Below are positions 60,351 to 64,000 of a DNA stretch of 64,000 nucleotides, piece by piece (the stretch's first letter is position 1; the number at the start of each line of letters is the position of its first letter). This DNA is from Siphonodentalium dalli (taxonomy: Eukaryota > Mollusca > Scaphopoda > Gadilida > Siphonodentaliidae). The DNA lies in the NCBI GenBank assembly GCA_032622095.1, contig CP136068.1:59980025-60044024 (forward strand), written 5' to 3'. A model generated the notes under the pieces. It had not been told where the DNA came from. It did no database searches and saw only the letters and a program-made list of their open reading frames with translations. A program made the position numbers and the translations under genes.

Positions 60351-62923
60351 TTTTTAGCTCAACTTTACTTTGTAAAGTTTGAGCTATTGCCATGACTTTG
60401 TCGTCCGTCGTCCGTGTGTGCGTGTGTGCGTAAGGCGTCAACAATAGAGGCTACAGGTCGTACCTTTCATCGGATCATTATGAAATTTGTCATAGCTGTT
60501 GACATCAACATTTGTACCGGAATGATTCATTTTGGGGTCATTCGAGAAAAAAAACATGGCCGCCAGCGGCCATCTTAGATTTCAAAATTCAATCCATTAG
60601 CACGGGCTACAGGCCGTACTGTTCGTCTGATCGTCATGAAATTTGTCATGGATTTTAATATTGACATGTAGATGGGAACGAGTAATTTTGGGGTCATTTG
60701 GCCAAAAAACATGGCCGCCAGCAGCCATCTTGGATTTTACTCTTTGCATGACTAAATCCTTTAGCACGGGCTACAGGTCGTACCTTTGGTCAGATCATCA
60801 CAAAATTTGTCATGGATGTTAACAATGACATGTAGATGGGAACGAGTCATTTTTGGGTTATTCGGGCAAAAAACATGGCCGCCAGCAGCCATCTTGGATT
60901 TTACTCTTTGTATGACTAAATCCTTTACCACGGGCTACAGGTCGTACCTTTAGTCTGATAATCATGAAATTTGTCATGGCTGTTGAAATTGGAATGTAGA
61001 TGGGAACGAGTCATTTTGGGGTCATTCGGACAAAAAACATGGCCGTCAGTGGCCATCTTTGTTTTCAAAATTCAATCCATTAGCACGGGCCACAGGTTGC
61101 ATTGTTCGTCTGATCATCATGAAATTTGCCATGGATGTTAATATTGACATGTAGATGGGAACGAGTCATTTTGGGGTCATTCGGCCCAAAAACGTGGCCG
61201 CCAGCAGCCATCTTGGATTTGACTCTTTGTATGACTAAATCCTTTAGCACGGGCTACAGGTCGTACCTTTAGTCTGATCATCATAAAATTTGTCATGGCT
61301 GTTGAAATTGGAATGTAGATGGGAACGAGTCATTTTGGGGTTATTCGGACAAAAAACATGGCCGCCAGTGGCCATCTTGGATTTCAAAATTTAATCCATT
61401 AGCACGGGCCACAGGTCGTACTGTTCATCTGATCATCATGAAATTTGTCATGAATGATAATAATGACATGTAGATGGGAACGAGTCATTTTGGGGTCATT
61501 CGGCCAAAAAACATGGCCGCCAGCAGCCATCTTGGATTTTACTCTTTGTATGACTAAATCCTTTAGCACGGGCTACAGGTCGTACCTTTAGTCTGATCAT
61601 CATAAAATTTGTCATGGCTGTTGAAATTGGAATGTAGATGGGAACGAGTCATTTTGGGGTCATTCGGACAAAAAACATGGCCGCCAGCGGCCATCTTGGA
61701 TTTCAAAATTTAATCCATTAGCACGGGCCACATGTCGTACTGTTCTTCTGATCATCATGAAATTTGTCATGGATGATAATATTGACATGTAGATGGGAAT
61801 GAGTAATTTTGGGGTCATTCGGCCAAAAAACATGGCCGCCAGTAGCCATCTTGGATTTTACTCTTTGTATGACTAAATTCTTTAGCACGGGCTGCAGGTC
61901 GTACCTTTAGTCTGATCATCATAAAATTTGTCATGTATATTAACAATGACATGTAGATGGGAACGAGTAATTTTGGGGTCATTGGGCCATAAAACATGGT
62001 CGCCAGCAGCCATCTTGGATTTTACTCTTTGTATGACTAAATCCTTTAGCACGGGCTACAGGTCCTACTTTTAGTCTGATCATCATAAAATTTGTCAAAA
62101 ATGTTAATAATGACATGTAGATGGGAACGAGTCATTTTGGGGTCATTCGGCCAAAAAACATGGCCGCCAGCAGCCATCTTGGATTTTACTCTTTGTATGA
62201 CTAAATCCTTTAGCACGGGCTACAGGTTGTACCTTTAGTCTGATCATCATAAAATTTGTCATGCATGTTAATAATGACATGTAGATGGGAACGAGTCATT
62301 TTGGGGTCATTCGACCAAAAATCATGGCCGCCAGCAGCCATCTTGGATTTTACTCTTTGTATGACTAAATCCTTTAGCACAGGCTACAGGTCGTACCTTT
62401 AGTCTGATCATCATAAAATTTGTCATGGCTGTTGAAATTGGAATGTAGATGGGAACTAGTCATTTTGGGGTCATTCGGACAAAAAACATGGTGGCCATCT
62501 TGGATTTCAAAATTTAATCCATTAGCACGGGCCATGTACAGGTCGTACTGTTCTTCTGATCATCATGAAATTTGTCATGGATGATAAAATTGACATGTAG
62601 ATGGGAATGAGTAATTTTGGGGTCATTCGGCCAAAAAACATGGCCGCCAGTAGCCATCTTGGATTTTACTACTCTTTGTATGACTAAATTCTTTAGCATG
62701 GACTGCAGGTCGTACCTTTAGTCTGATCATCATAAAATTTGTCATGTATATTAACAACGACATGTAGATGGGAACGACTCATTTTGGGGTCATTCGGCCG
62801 AAAACATGGCCACCAGCAGCCATCTTGGATTTTACTCCACATTCCTAATCGCTCCATTGACTGTAATACATTAAATTATTCCCTTTCCAAGTTGAGCTAC
62901 AGTGTCATTGACACTTTCATTTT
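60351..62923 (+). mobile_element. Pearl/HINE-like element, family A, complete copy 3
   Basis: The 5' TTTTTAGCTCAACTTTACTT folds on GTAAAGTTTGAGCT; CGTCCGTCGTCCGTGTGTGC and about 15 core units follow. The end is CCAAGTTGAGCTACAGTGTC, TTGACACTTTCATTT. The units are closer to one another than to those at 4.4 kb in parts, suggesting local homogenisation of a roughly 320-bp dimer. Confidence 0.88.
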
Positions 62924-63084
62924 CCTTTCGACCCTTGTTGGGACCCACCCACCCCCGCATCCAATTTTTGTTCCGCTTTTTCGGCAGTTATTCCCGACCA
63001 TTTTTTGACACCTACCCCCCTTTTAACACTAAAACAGAGATTTGCTGGGGGAAATTCACTGTAAACAGCTGTATATGAATTTCT

Positions 63085-63290
63085 GTGCATACTATTTTTC
63101 ATGGATGTTAACATTGACATGTAAATAGGAACGAGTCATTTTGGGGTCATTCGGCCAAAAAAACATGGCTGCCAGCGGCCATCTTGAATTTCAAAATTCA
63201 ATCCATTAGTATGGGCTACAGGCTATACTGTTTGTCTGATCATCATGAAATTTTTCATTTATGTTAATATTAACATTCTAAGGTGTTTTA
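63085..63290 (+). repeat. Family A core fragment
   Basis: One unit and a half (GATGTTAACATTGACATGTA, AACATGGCTGCCAGCGGCC, GGCTACAGGCTATACTG) with no ends, about 160 bp after copy 3. It is probably a broken neighbour or a deletion product. Confidence 0.85.
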
Positions 63291-64000
63291 AGCCAAACTC
63301 ATTGCAAAAACAGTCAAAAAGACTTGCAGGAAAATAAAATTTTAGTTGCGGAAAACTAAATTTGTTTGTCCCATCGACCACCCACCCACTCTGGCATACA
63401 TGCCCGGAAAACCCCTCCTGTTTATATCAATAATACGTGCAGCAACGAATGTAATGTGTGCAAGTTGGTCTCACTGTTAGATTATCGAGCAGTGCATGAA
63501 TTGTCCCATTATGTATAGAGATGTTGATTGACTGACATTGTAACGAGCCAAATATATGAATTTATAAATTCAATGAACATGGCTCACATATGATCGGCAA
63601 TTAGTACCAAATGTTCTTTATTTACTAGGTCCATATAAACCAATTAAGGACCGTTTGGACATCCGAAGTCCGTATATGTAATTTCAAAGGAGAGATAAGA
63701 CGTCGATAAATACGTATTACCAATCTACATAATTTATGTATAGGTGATATAATCTGAAAAAAAAACTTTGCAAAGTCACAGTATTGTCCAATTCTTTTCA
63801 CACATAACTGAGATAAACGCTCTTTGTTCGTACGATATTGGGAACATAGTAACAATAAACGCTCTTTATTGTTTCATGTGCAAGAAATATATTTTTATTA
63901 AACATGAAATTGTCTTTTTCTACCATGTAAAGTACATTTAAAAAAACTTGTTTCAAAGGTGAACTTGATAAGACTATTATAATATTCTGGTAAATAAATT
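63291..64000. other. Intergenic; inverse AAGAGCGTT motifs
   Basis: AAACGCTCTTTGTTC (about 63817) and AATAAACGCTCTTTATTG (about 63852) are inverse to the motif repeated at 24.5-24.9 kb. No gene was seen. Confidence 0.5.

Noticed and set aside
63625-63855. 76-codon minus-strand frame
   Set aside because: No motif; it overlaps dispersed AAGAGCGTT repeats.

Overview
The window is animal nuclear DNA, most likely from a bivalve mollusc. It is AT-rich, shows no convincing intact multi-exon host gene, and is packed with elements built from a fold-back 5' end, a (CCGT)n-type microsatellite, a run of ~155-190 bp tandem units and a hairpin 3' end. That layout matches the 'pearl' elements I know from bivalves and the Helentron-associated non-autonomous elements (HINEs). 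The species call is inference from repeat style. Almost every long reading frame here lies in a repeat or in a broken transposon gene.

Layout. 0-10.5 kb: a decayed LINE endonuclease fragment (minus), a complete AGCTC-type pearl/HINE element (called family A here) at 4.3-6.8 kb, a decayed LINE reverse transcriptase fragment (plus, 7.9-8.35 kb) and a tandem block. 10.8-11.4 kb: a C2H2 zinc-finger reading frame with a late frameshift. 12.6-23.2 kb: the main find, a 10.6-kb DNA transposon with ~510-bp inverted termini, a 3-bp target duplication and a minus-strand gene of about 1,300 codons whose C-terminal part carries XPG/FEN-like nuclease motifs. The gene is broken by frameshifts and stops, and the element has been invaded by other repeats. 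23.7-24.5 kb: a THAP-domain remnant with in-frame stops behind two TGACGTCA sites.

26-46 kb: a mosaic of pearl/HINE copies (family B with TATGTKTACCC ends, 3'-end scraps of family A, family C with ATACCCCC ends), large palindromes and short foldbacks. The only host-gene candidate is a possible first exon with a signal peptide at 36.05 kb. 47.2-53.7 kb: nested insertions. A family C element is split by a 5.8-kb element whose ends (TAGTC, 3-bp duplication TAT) resemble those of the 10.6-kb transposon. Inside it sit a 1.25-kb hAT-like element with a zinc-finger remnant and a 3.4-kb inverted-repeat block holding a 42-bp minisatellite that changes orientation. 55.5-64 kb: a piggyBac-like MITE, two more complete family A elements, and two large imperfect inverted repeats.

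How the parts relate. I see no host pathway. The elements form a nested insertion record: family B inside the 10.6-kb transposon, and hAT inside the 5.8-kb element inside family C. The non-autonomous pearl/HINE families presumably depend on a Helentron replicase encoded elsewhere, since no Rep/helicase gene is visible here. All assignments rest on reading motifs by eye; no database search was run.
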